The notes below the pieces were generated by a model. It saw only the letters and a program-made list of their open reading frames with translations. It did no database searches and was not told the DNA's origin. The translations under genes and the position numbers were made by a program. 57,069 nucleotides of DNA from Pleurotus djamor (taxonomy: Eukaryota; Basidiomycota; Agaricomycetes; Agaricales; Pleurotaceae): positions 1 to 57,069 of the forward strand of contig JAPEVF010000265.1 of the NCBI GenBank assembly GCA_029747585.1. The letters are read 5' to 3'. Positions 47,949 to 57,069 of this stretch are shown piece after piece; the stretch's first letter is position 1, and the number at the start of each line of letters is the position of its first letter.

Positions 47949-48929
47949 ATGTCTGAATCACTGAATATTCTCGCCGTCGGGGCATCCAAAAACATTGGAT
48001 ACTATGCAACGTCAAAGTTCCTAGGTTTGCCTCTTGCCTGTTCTTGAGTCTTGGGTTCAACAAAGTTGACGAGGGTGTAACGGTCGTAGCTTTAGGACAC
48101 ACCGTCACCTTCCTCCTACGATCGGTGTCAGTATTTGATGACAACGCTGCTATCCAGAATTATGTCAAGTGCGGACATGCGCAGCTCGTCAAGGGCGATG
48201 CCTTAGTGCAAGCTGACGTCCAACGTGCCTGGGATGAGGCCGCTCGCAAAGGAGCAATCGACGTAGTGCTATTCACAGTCGGTGAGTGACTTCGTCAATC
48301 CGCAGTGTGTACGTTGATAGACACGCACTTACACATTGCTTCGCGTTCTCTCAGGCGGGACTCCGACGTTCCATATTCTAAAGGGGGCCATAATAACCCC
48401 ACCGAACCTCGTTACCCAATGCTTCGCCAACGTTCTGTGCACAATCCCCAAAACGTCCCCTCTTCCTAAAATCGTGACCATATCTTCTCTTGGACTCACC
48501 AAAGACGGGCACAACGCTCTTCCACTCGCGTTGAAGCCATTGTACGGTTATCTTCTCAAGCTTCCGCACAAAGACAAGCTTGGGTTGGAAGTACTTGCTC
48601 ATCATGCTGCGGGGTTGCCTTGGGATAATAAGAAAGACGGCGAGCCGAGTGAGGATATTTTGGAGAAGGATTGGAAGCAGAGGCCGGGTATGCCAAAGGA
48701 GGGCGAACTTCCGCGTATTCTAGTTGTTCGACCTGCGTGGCTTACGGACGGCGAGAGTAAAGCTGAGACAAAGGCAGACAAGAAAGGCGACAAGCCCCCA
48801 TACAGAGTTTCAGAGCAGGAGATCAGCGGATATGGGATATCCAGGAAAGATGTCGCGCATTTTATCGTGGACGCGGTGACGAATAGTTGGGCAGAGTTTG
48901 AGAACAAGAAATTGAACGTTGTGTATTGA
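47949..48929 (+). CDS. NAD(P)-binding Rossmann-fold protein (paralog 1)
   Basis: Three exons (47949-48024, 48090-48281, 48355-48929) give 280 residues. The N-terminal strand-turn-helix LNILAVGASKNIGYYATSKF is a Rossmann nucleotide-binding start of the NmrA/atypical short-chain type (GASxxIG). Then come ALGHTVTFLLRS, VDVVLFTVGG, PKIVTISSLGLTKDGHNALP and RILVVRPAWLTDGES. The end is SRKDVAHFIVDAV. A classical YxxxK catalytic pair is not evident, so it may bind NAD(P)(H) as a sensor or act as an atypical reductase. Both introns match those of paralog 2 (50443) in position and phase. RPB7 lies between the paralogs. Confidence 0.75.
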
Positions 48930-49029
48930 GTCAGTCTGAATAAAATTTCAAATGTGCAAGGTTGTGTCGAGAGAGGATGACTGAGATCTTGCGCGCTTGT
49001 TCGAGTCTTGCGGTTTACCATCAACCACC

Positions 49030-49855
49030 ATGTTCTTCATCGTAAGAATTCCTTTCGCGTCCTTTTCCCAGTTAACTTATCTCGACATATGGAATAACGC
49101 TATCGAACGAAACGATACTTGAAGAAAGAACTCACCCATACCATCCTCCTGCATCCATCGTACTTTGGCCCTCGGATGCTAAACTTTCTCGAAACGAAAC
49201 TTTACTCTGATGTCGAAGGGACTTGTTCAGGTTCATTCGGGTATATCATTGCCGTCGTGTCGATATTGGATATTGGAAAGGGAATGGTGCTGAGTGGAAG
49301 TGGACAGGCAGAGTTCATAACTCGTTACCGTGCGATTGTCTTCAAACCGTTCAAGGGGGAGGTCGTTGATGGTGTCGTGAACAACGTCAACAAGGTGCGT
49401 TGGATTTGTGCTTTTTTGATTCATACACCTGCTAAGGGCGCTGTATTACTCGGATAGATGGGCTTCTTCGCCGATGTGGGGCCATTGACGGTTTTCGTGT
49501 CTCACCAAGTACGGTTGACCCCCCTCTTTCTGCCTGATGGGTCTCTGATAGACACTTTGAATGCAGCTCATCCATCCCGACATGAAGTTTGACCCAACTT
49601 CAAATCCCCCTTCGTTTGCTTCCGATGAGCAGGTGCGTTCGCCATCCAAAGAGCCCAAGTCACCGCTGTCTAGCTAGCTTTCTTAGATCGTCGAAAAGAA
49701 CACGAGGGTGAGACTGAAGATCGTTGGAACGCGTGTTGACGCGACGGAAATTGTGAGTTCGCATCATTTTCTGTCGCCCCCGCCGTTCATCATCGTTTTT
49801 CTTGTAGTTTGCCATTGGAACGATCAAAGAAGACCATCTCGGTGTCATTGACTAA
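49030..49855 (+). CDS. RPB7: RPB7, RNA polymerase II subunit
   Basis: Six exons (49030-49041, 49125-49394, 49458-49508, 49567-49632, 49687-49752, 49808-49855) give 170 residues, the standard length. The 12-nt first exon encodes MFFI and joins KELTHTILLHPSYFGPRM. The tip/OB signatures are present: SDVEGTCSGSFGYIIAVVS, AIVFKPFKGEVVDGVVNNVN, MGFFADVGPLTVFVS and RLKIVGTRVDATEIFAIG. With Rpb4 it forms the stalk of RNA polymerase II that binds nascent RNA. It starts 100 bases after the stop of NAD(P)-binding paralog 1. Confidence 0.96.
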
Positions 49856-50380
49856 TTTTCTTATGAGTCCGTCATNCCCCCCACGCAAAAGATAGCTCGA
49901 CGGCTATGTTGCAAATCATGGTCGTCCCGAAGATTGGTGGTACTTGTATTCAAGGGCTGGGATCCTTTATTTTTGCCGATGTCCTATACGCTATGTTACT
50001 TGTTTTGAAAGAATGTACTGACCACATGTTTTGACTGGACCACTCTAGTCATCCTAATTGAACGTTTAGTATTATACCCTGTGAGCGATGGCCACCAGGC
50101 CAATCCAAACGAGAAACATAGTGTCGTCGATTCCATAGGACGGACCGAAGCCCGCGGTACACATGCATCGCCTCAAATGCCGTCAGTCCAACTCATCTTC
50201 GTACTAGCAATCCCGGCAACCGGAAGAATCATTGCGCACGCAGGCTGCTATGCTCGTACGTATTCGTGCATGTGTACTCTAACGTGTTCACTAGGACTGC
50301 GCTGAAACCGCAGTCGGCGGCAGCGCTGAGGAGATGAACCGCCACAGGGTCGACTCCTGATCCACAAGTGCGTTAGTATT
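49856..50380. other. Intergenic, no supported gene
   Basis: This is the 3' flank of RPB7 and upstream region of the second NAD(P)-binding paralog. There is an isolated N at 49876 beside a run of six C. No convincing coding frame is seen. Confidence 0.5.
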
Positions 50381-50390
50381 TATATAAATA
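50381..50390 (+). promoter_or_regulatory. TATA box of NAD(P)-binding paralog 2
   Basis: TATATAAATA lies about 55-60 nt upstream of the ATG at 50443. Confidence 0.6.
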
Positions 50391-50442
50391 CTGCTACTTT
50401 TCAGGAGGTCAGTTGCATTCACACCTCCTCACCTTATCTACC

Positions 50443-51379
50443 ATGTCACTAAATATCCTTGCCATCGGTGCCTCCAAGAACATTGGCTACCATGCGGCGT
50501 CGAAGTTCTTAGGTTTGCCGCTCCTCCTCCTCGTCTCCATGGTACCAACGAACTTTGAAATGTAGCTTTAGGCCATACTGTCACATTTCTTCTGCGATCG
50601 GTGTCTGTGTTCGATGCGGACACTTCAGTCCAAGCTTACATCAAGAGCGGACACGCTCAGCTCGTTAAGGGCGACGCCTTGGTCCTGGCTGATGTCAGAC
50701 ACGCCTGGGAGGAGGCTGGTCGTAAGGGCTTAGTTGATGTGCTCCTGTTCACAGTCGGTGAGGTCTCTTCTAGATAATCACATTGATATCATGTTGATAT
50801 TTGTATTCCCCAGGCGGTGCGCCTTCGTTTCATATCTTGAAGGGGGCGATCATCACCCCACCAAACCTCGTTACCCAATGTTTCGCCAACGTCCTCTGCA
50901 CACTCCCCCGAACATCCCCTCTTCCCAAAATCGTCGCCATCTCTTCTAGTGGACTTACGAAACAAGGCCACGACGCGCTTCCACTCGCTTTGAAACCCGT
51001 GTATGGGTATCTCCTCAGACTCCCTCATAAAGACAAGCTTGGGCTAGAAGTACTTGCTCATCATGCGGCTGGAATGCCGTGGAACGGTCGGGAAGATGGT
51101 GAACCTAGTGAAGAGATTCTAGAGAAGCATTGGAAAGAACGACCGGGCATGCCGAAGGAGAGTGAGGTCCCGCGGATACTGGTCGTTCGACCGGCGTGGC
51201 TTACGGACGGTGAGAGTGAGGCCGAGAAGGGAGATCGGAATCCACCATACAGAGTCTCTGAGGGGAAGGAGCTGAGTGGGTACACCGTTTCGAGGAAGGA
51301 TGTCGCGCACTTCATCGTCGAAGCCGTTATAGATCGTTGGTCAGAGTTTGAGAACAAATCAGTGCACATTGTATATTGA
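50443..51379 (+). CDS. NAD(P)-binding Rossmann-fold protein (paralog 2)
   Basis: Three exons (50443-50512, 50566-50757, 50814-51379) give 275 residues. It is collinear with paralog 1, and both introns fall at the same codons. Landmarks are LNILAIGASKNIGYHAASKF, ALGHTVTFLLRSVSVFDADT, GGAPSFHILKGAIITPPNLV, PKIVAISSSGLTKQGHDALP and SRKDVAHFIVEAV. It is slightly shorter at the N-terminus and in the lysine-rich loop (AEKGDRNPPYRV). The role is inferred only as binding of NAD(P) in the NmrA/atypical SDR group. Retained frame and splice sites in both copies indicate that both are functional. Confidence 0.75.
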
Positions 51380-51716
51380 TGATTACCATTGCTTTCCTCT
51401 TGGACATGTATCCGTTTATAATAGTGTATCGTTTTATTTGTTTTTCTCTCCCATGCCTCGTTCCTCGATCATCTTCATTCTGTGGTCCTTCATTTCATAA
51501 GAGGGATAGCTCCCCGAGACATTGTCTCCACCCATCCTCATCGTTCCTAGTCCATGACATCGAGCCCAACAGCTTCTCCCCACTTTACACGACTCCACAA
51601 CGTCAGCTTGCCCTTGGCTTTATCATTTCCAAATTTAGCATCTGACTTTCCTTAATTGGCCTTCGATGACATCAATGACGTAGTGCTTGGCTTCTCCCCT
51701 TGGGTCCTTTTGTGGG

Positions 51717-51724
51717 TATATAAT
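51717..51724 (+). promoter_or_regulatory. TATA box upstream of the small helical protein gene
   Basis: TATATAAT lies about 80 nt before the ATG at 51802. Confidence 0.55.
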
Positions 51725-51801
51725 CCCAGTTACTTGCGGACGACGTCGATCTTCACTATCACCACCCACATTACCCACACCAGCACACTAACCTCTCTGT
51801 A

Positions 51802-52425
51802 ATGAGCCAACCAACTCCATCACATACCTCTCCCGATGTCCTCAAGCGCATGGAGAAGGATCTCATCAGGTCTGGGAAGACCGAGGATAGCAATGTCAAA
51901 CACGCGATGAACGACTTGAAGCATCTGGAGAAGTCGCTCAACAAGGCTGCGAAGGTAAGGAACGCTGTTGCCCTCGCGAGCTTCACTTAGACTATGAACT
52001 CATTTTCGACACCCTGGGTAGTCGGCCGACAAGGCTGAGCACCATTTGGCGAAGAACCAGAAACAGGAACTGAAGACGGCGAGAGCGGTCAACAAAGCTA
52101 CACACGCCCATGATGACGCGATGAGCAATCTCCAGAAATCTGACCGCGATCTCAAGGTGTGTCATATTCTCTGTATTAGTAGGACGCGTGTTCAACTTGA
52201 GACATCATAACAGCTTAAACAACAGCATGCGGGACAACTCGAGCAAGAACTTGAACAGAAGAAAGTTCGAGTCGAAGCCGCTATCAAAAGCCAAGAAGTT
52301 CATAATGTGAGTGTCCCATTATAAACACGCCGCGAGGTCGCTAAATCCCAATTCAGAAGGAGAGGGAGGAGAAGCTCGCGCACATTAAGACTGAGCGTGA
52401 AGCCGCCTCTTCCGCACAAGTTTAA
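51802..52425 (+). CDS. Small helical (coiled-coil) protein of unknown function
   Basis: Four exons (51802-51954, 52022-52156, 52214-52306, 52357-52425) give 149 residues. Apart from the first ten residues it is almost entirely predicted helix: lysine/glutamate/alanine-rich heptads such as NDLKHLEKSLNKAAKSADKA, LAKNQKQELKTARAVN, GQLEQELEQKKVRVEAAIKS and EEKLAHIKTEREAASS. No catalytic or binding motif is visible. I think such short coiled-coil proteins occur in other mushrooms but cannot name a family. Every exon is a multiple of three, so exon skipping would keep the frame. A TATA element suggests regulated, possibly strong, expression. Confidence 0.7.
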
Positions 52426-52710
52426 GATCTTATCCTATAGGTTTAAGGATGTCCATGGAACACGTTTGATTTCTATACTCTAGCAACCCCCACCTGTAAT
52501 GTGAATCTATCTTATATACCACCAGGCTCCCGTGAGTAAGGACTGTCAGAACCGTCCAACTGAACCAACGAAGCGTTTGATCAAGCATTTCCTGAAGAGG
52601 CGACGAACTAAATCAGATCTCTCTGTATCGTTTTGAAGTGAAGAGGCATATTGTCGGCAGGTTCTAGTATCAACTTCAATTAGCGGTCTACCCAATGGAC
52701 GCAGAGGAAG

Positions 52711-55017
52711 TTACTGACTCATCGTGATTGCAGCCGTTGGTTTAGCTACTTGGCCATCGTATGCTGGCTCGATTGAGAAGTGATAGACCAGGGCCCTGAG
52801 TCCTTTGTGAACCTTAGACCCGACAACATCAGGAAGGTACTCACGCGACGACGGTCTTGATCTGCAGTAACGCCATCGATTTGCCGATACAACCGTGAGG
52901 TCCAGACAGGAATGATAAGAATGACAACGAGGGAACGTAGTTCTCCGGTAGATTCTGCCATCTGGAAGGATCAAACCTTCGCAACCGTGCGGAAAGTTAG
53001 CGCAGTGAGGGTCATTCGGGGAAGGGGAAACTTACTCCTCGGCGTTGTCGCCCCATACCTCCTTCGAGGTGTTTGCCGCACGTATCTAATGGGTCTGTAA
53101 GAATGTTGGGTTTGCCGCATGCAGAAGTACTGGCGTACGGGAATATGAATTAACGTTCCCTTTGGAACTTTGATGCCTTCGATGTAAGTTGTTTCTTTGG
53201 CCTGACGAAAGGTCATGGGAGCGGGCGGCATTAAGCGTAAACTTTCCATGCTTTCGATAGAGAGTAGATTGGTCAGAGTATCTTCCGAATTCATGGACGT
53301 TTACGCTCACATTACATTGTCAAGGTAGGGGAGAACTCGAAGGTCACGATAGTTCGGGCGTGAGTTCTTGTCGAAAATGGGATTGACGGCTGTGCGCAGT
53401 TGTTCTTGAACGCGGCGGTCGTTGGCTAGTAGCCATAGCGTCTAGAGTAATTCGATATCCAATGTTGTTGAGCTTTGCCGTATGCAACATGTGGAGGCCC
53501 CGTTCAATCCATCAACTTACCCATGCCATGCCTGGGGCGACCGTATCATGACCGGCGCTCAGGAACATCATCTTGGGCAATGGATTCAGATTAGGATACA
53601 TGCCCTCGTGAGTGGACAACCGAAGCTTACGATGTGGTCTATTATTTGCTGATCGGACATCATTCGGGTGGAATCCCCCTCAGCTTCAGCTTGTTTGCGA
53701 GCTCTGGTCAAGAGTGTCATGATGTCGTGCTGCGTTGCTCCAGATGAAATCGACGTGTGAGATAGTTGGGACCTCTCCCGGAAAATCCGGGCGCAAAACT
53801 GCTTGATATAATTTGCGGATGTGTACGTGGCTCTGAGTGGCTCTAAAAACGCGTTTTTAATTCGCTTTCTCCCTTTCGATGGAAGACGAGCCGATAGACA
53901 TACCCATAAATTGAGCTTTAAGTAACCACGTATGATTTTTACGCATCCATTCTAAGTTCAGGAGTTTGCTGAACCTAGGGATAAATGGGAGAGACAGGAA
54001 GTGAACCATATTCACACCATCTTGGGTCTCTGAGATAGATGCAAACGCTTGGGCTAACTCGCTGTGAGGGTCATGGAGGCAATCAGTCTTGTATCCCAGC
54101 GCGAGGTCAAAAAGGATATCCAGGGTGACTTTACTGACTAGCTCGTCGCGAATATTGAGTACGTTGGCAGGGAAGAATCCTGGAGGTGACTAACGCCAGT
54201 TGTATAGAGGAATGATCTTCCCTCGCGATAAGTCACTTTCAGTGTTAANTTTTTTTCTTGAGAATCTCCACGAGGCTAGGAAAGGTGTGGGCTTGCAGCA
54301 ACCTTGAATAACGCACTTAGCTTACGCATTGATAGGTCCATGGAAGCCCTCAGCCTCTGTTACCGTCAATATGTTGTACCATCCATGAATGCATGAAGCG
54401 CGGGACTCACGATTCAAGAGGATCGGGAGAGAAAAGGCTGGACTCAAAGCCTTGCGCATTTGCCTGTGTTCATCACCAGTGACGGTAACGAGACTATGGC
54501 CAGCAAAAAAAACCTAAAATCTCCTTGAGGAAAGATGGCTATCGACCAGAATCAGTGAGGTCTGTAGCTTCATCGTCGGACACTTACGCGTGGATATAGA
54601 GTCCATTCAGCAACCAGAAGTTTTTGGAGTGTCGTTGGTTTCGTGAAAATCAAACGCTCCATTCCTATCGGTCCAACGACGCGGACGACAGGGCCATATG
54701 TTTTCAGCCATTCACAATGAGAGCTCCCAGTCTCCTCTTTCAGAATGACCGAGAACTGCCCAGTAAGGAGTCCACCAAGAGGAGGTCCTGGGACGGTTCG
54801 CAATGGCGACAAGAAGCGAGGCCACAGGTACAAGCGGTAGACGATTTGCCAGACGATACAAGCTCCTCGTAGGATGTAGGATAAGTCAGTCATTTGGTGT
54901 GATTATTGCGACTAGGTAGAACTCACCACTGATACACGTAAAGATGGATGTTGGCAGGAAATTCCGTAGAACCTGAGATACAGCAAATGTTAGCCATTGA
55001 GAACCTGTATAAATCAT
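52711..55017 (-). CDS. Cytochrome P450 monooxygenase (different family)
   Basis: This multi-exon gene starts MIYTGSQWLTFAVSQVLRNF at 55017, a hydrophobic anchor, followed by the proline hinge VPGPPLGGLL. Further marks are GDEHRQMRKALSPAFSLP (C-helix W/HxxxR region), LSAGHDTVAPG (I-helix), ESLR (K-helix ExxR), FDPSRW and the heme loop FLSGPHGCIGKSMALLQ with its cysteine. It ends AAITMSQ. It differs clearly from the 20-43 kb P450s in heme loop and exon plan. The N at 54249 must be dropped to read KKKINTESDLSRGKIIPLYN. An apparent TAG at 54192-54190 lies in a 57-nt intron (GTTAGT...GCTAG) that joins IIPLYNW to LSKVTLDILFDLALGY. Substrate unknown; ER membrane. Confidence 0.82.
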
Positions 55018-55464
55018 GGTGATGTTTGAGTGGGGAAGTGAAGGAGGAGGGTAAGCTGAACTCGAGGAAAAGGAATCAATGAAGAGTTGGGATGTGCGGA
55101 GCACCTCGAGATGCCAGGAACTATGTTACCATTCCAAAAATTAAATGTGCCGCAGTCAGACTAGACTGGCAGCTGAGTGGGTTGCATTTGCCACAGTTCG
55201 CGATCCAACTCCCGAATGCAAAGCTGAGTTGATTTATAGTTGTACACGCCTGTGAGGCACATTCGATATACCCATGGAAGTGCTATAACAGCAGATTTTA
55301 GACCCTGATTGGTGATAGGTCCGAAGTTCAATTGCGATATGCCAACGATACAAATACATCTAGAAGTAATGATATTAGAATTGACTCATCGTGGTGAAGT
55401 TTCCTATGGGTGGGCTTACAAGTGTCCGCATGCATCAAAGACACGTCTACGGTTATTGGACAGC

Positions 55465-57069
55465 TCAAAGGTCATGAGGGACGCGTTCCCGGAGCTCTCG
55501 GAGGCAAGATATCGAACGAGGACGGCTTGGGGCAGCGTGGCAAACAGTGCCTTCATTGGACGAAGGTGTGCCGGAACCACCAAGGGTACGACCCTAGAAC
55601 ATAGACCAATAAATTGATTGCTCGCGCGAAGGGCTTTACAGGCCTACCTGGGTCGACGTTCTATTTTGAACGACCCACCAAGCACCCTCGGTTGCTCGTC
55701 TTTGGATGACAGTTCTGTTCGAACTATCGGTTCTTCTGGGTTGACCAGATGCTTGGGTTTGATCTTCTCTCGTCGAGTAGTGGTTATACTGGCGCCTTTC
55801 CTGTTGGTGATCCAGATGATCGTGCCACTCGCACCAATGTTCGTAATCTTCTTGAGGATGCGTTGGTTCACTTGAAAGTTGATGGAGGGCCGCCCAGGAC
55901 GCAAGGCTCTGGAGATCGATTGTAAGAAAGGGTGTCTAGTGAAATAATATCACTCCCTGGAGAACAGACCTTCGAATGCTCGCCTTCGGCAACAGGACGA
56001 TGACTCTGAGAGCGATGGCGTTCATGAGTACTCAGCTCCAGCGCGTATTTGAGTCCTATCCACTCGTCCTCGTCGACTTCATCGGTAGGCATGATATTCT
56101 CGGGATCGGGCTTGACCTTGAGTTCATCGTCTTCGTCAGGGCCAGCCGCTTGAGTCTGTCGTATGGGTTTCTTCCCCTCTTGGACTTCATGGGACAAAGC
56201 AGGTGCATATAGTCGGTCGTCTGAGGAGCACCGGGTTATCCTTCGTGGGCCAAATCGTTTTTGATGCGCATATATACTATCCAGAACTGCGTCGGAGGAA
56301 TTTACATGAGACGAAGCATCGAAGAAAGCTATTTGAGGAGTTTGAGTTGGTTCAGAGCCGTCGATTTCAGTGCCGCCGAGGAGTGAGTCAGGAGTGAGCG
56401 GGGGAGTCNTGGTCGTCGATGAGCGGTGAATTATCAGCAACAACACGTCGGCGTGGCTCTTGATATGTGTCTAGATAGCCAGCAGAACGAGGAGGTTCGT
56501 AGAAACTAGAAAGCATTCGTTTGACGTGTGTAGGGGAGACTTGCTGGTCCTTTCGACCACGCTGAGCGGGCGGTGTCCGTGCCAAATGAGCAGCTTCTTG
56601 CTTCAGCGTGGAGCTCATGCGATGAGGTAACGAAGTCGAAGTTGGGGGCGTCTCAAACTGGGCTTCGGGATGGCGTTCNGGGGGAGTACGCGCTCGGCGC
56701 CCGTCGTCGTGGTTGCGGGGACCCAGCCCAAACTCTACAAATGTTGATGGCATCGATATACGGATCAGTTTGAAAGTCGTCCTCGTCGTCTCTAGCTGTC
56801 TGAATTCGGGTATGTATGTTGACGCTGATATCGATCTTTGGAGGCGATCCAGGAGGAATATGCGTAGATGAAGGAGAAAAACCAGCCTGAGCATGTATCG
56901 GAGAGCTGTTCGAAGTCNNCANNNGANCTGATGGATGAGATNGCNTTGGCAGCCGTNCNCAANANATGNNNACGGTTTTGGCCAGCGAGTTTGTGGCTTC
57001 GATGTGCTGCGCTGTGACAACGGTAAGAAGAGTCAGGTCATTGACGTGAATGGCTGGAGTTTCGTCAAG
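55465..57069 (-). CDS. Hypothetical acidic/proline-rich protein, 5' end missing
   Basis: I do not recognise it. Reading leftward from the N-rich window edge, a frame restored by dropping the Ns at 56679 and 56409 runs through [20 protein letters not shown] and [18 protein letters not shown]. It continues through [40 protein letters not shown] and [20 protein letters not shown]. After a 53-nt intron (GTCTGT...CTCCAG) the frame gives [29 protein letters not shown] and [14 protein letters not shown]. It then either stops at 55636 or splices (CAGGTAGGC...TTCTAG) to an exon ending at 55465. It is low-complexity and acidic, with SPERHP-type proline sites, so it may be regulatory. The beginning is outside the window or lost in Ns. 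Confidence 0.55.
56918..56971. other. Cluster of ambiguous bases
   Basis: About sixteen Ns are scattered over 54 positions, unlike the isolated single Ns elsewhere. No reading frame should be trusted across this stretch. Confidence 0.95.

Noticed and set aside
54190..54192. In-frame TAG in the P450 at 52711-55017, suggesting a pseudogene
   Set aside because: It lies inside a 57-nt intron beginning GTTAGT and ending GCTAG. Removing it joins YNW to LSKVTLDILFDLALGY in frame, the normal P450 sequence at this point.

Overview
The window looks like nuclear DNA of a mushroom-forming basidiomycete (Agaricomycetes). Genes are packed with short introns (about 50-60 nt, GTRNGT...YAG), the cytochrome P450 families and the degenerate eIF4A-like helicase have an agaricomycete flavour, and the housekeeping proteins (Rpb7, Mob1, Snf7, Lag1, Nem1, a U1A/U2B''-type protein) are clearly fungal. 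The placement is inferred from protein character, not from a database search.

Layout. Positions 1-14.9 kb are gene-poor. They hold one copy of a proximal segmental duplication (about 53-3366, matching about 13069-15576) that carries a broken 5' fragment of the STB6-like gene, and an array of exon-like repeats with regularly spaced minus-strand splice sites (3.8-6.5 kb). The complete STB6-like gene runs from 14959 to 19793. An accessory stretch follows (20-24.7 kb): an intact P450, a zinc-finger relic, a broken P450 paralog and a tRNA-Pro. From 25 to 40.4 kb lies a dense block of single-copy genes: a catalytically degenerate DEAD-box-like protein, an RRM protein, FMC1, NEM1, a hypothetical protein, SNF7, LAG1, a U1A/U2B''-type protein and an HSP31-like protein. 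A third P450 of the same family (41-43 kb) sits between CCDC47 and a relic of the CCDC47 3' end. CCDC47, a hypothetical gene, MOB1 and tRNA-Ile follow. Next come two paralogous NAD(P)-binding proteins with RPB7 between them, a small helical protein, a fourth P450 of another family, and a partial acidic protein running into an N-rich window edge.

How the genes relate. There is no operon logic. LAG1 (ceramide synthase), NEM1 (lipin phosphatase), CCDC47 (ER insertion/calcium) and SNF7 (ESCRT-III) all act on membranes, but their proximity is probably incidental. The P450s and NAD(P)-binding paralogs are the dispensable, TATA-containing, duplicated fraction. The core genes have one copy each here.

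Sequence quality matters. Isolated single Ns repeatedly break reading frames, and in seven genic cases removing the N restores the frame. I treat them as spurious inserted positions. All exon coordinates were placed by hand from splice consensus, phase and family conservation.
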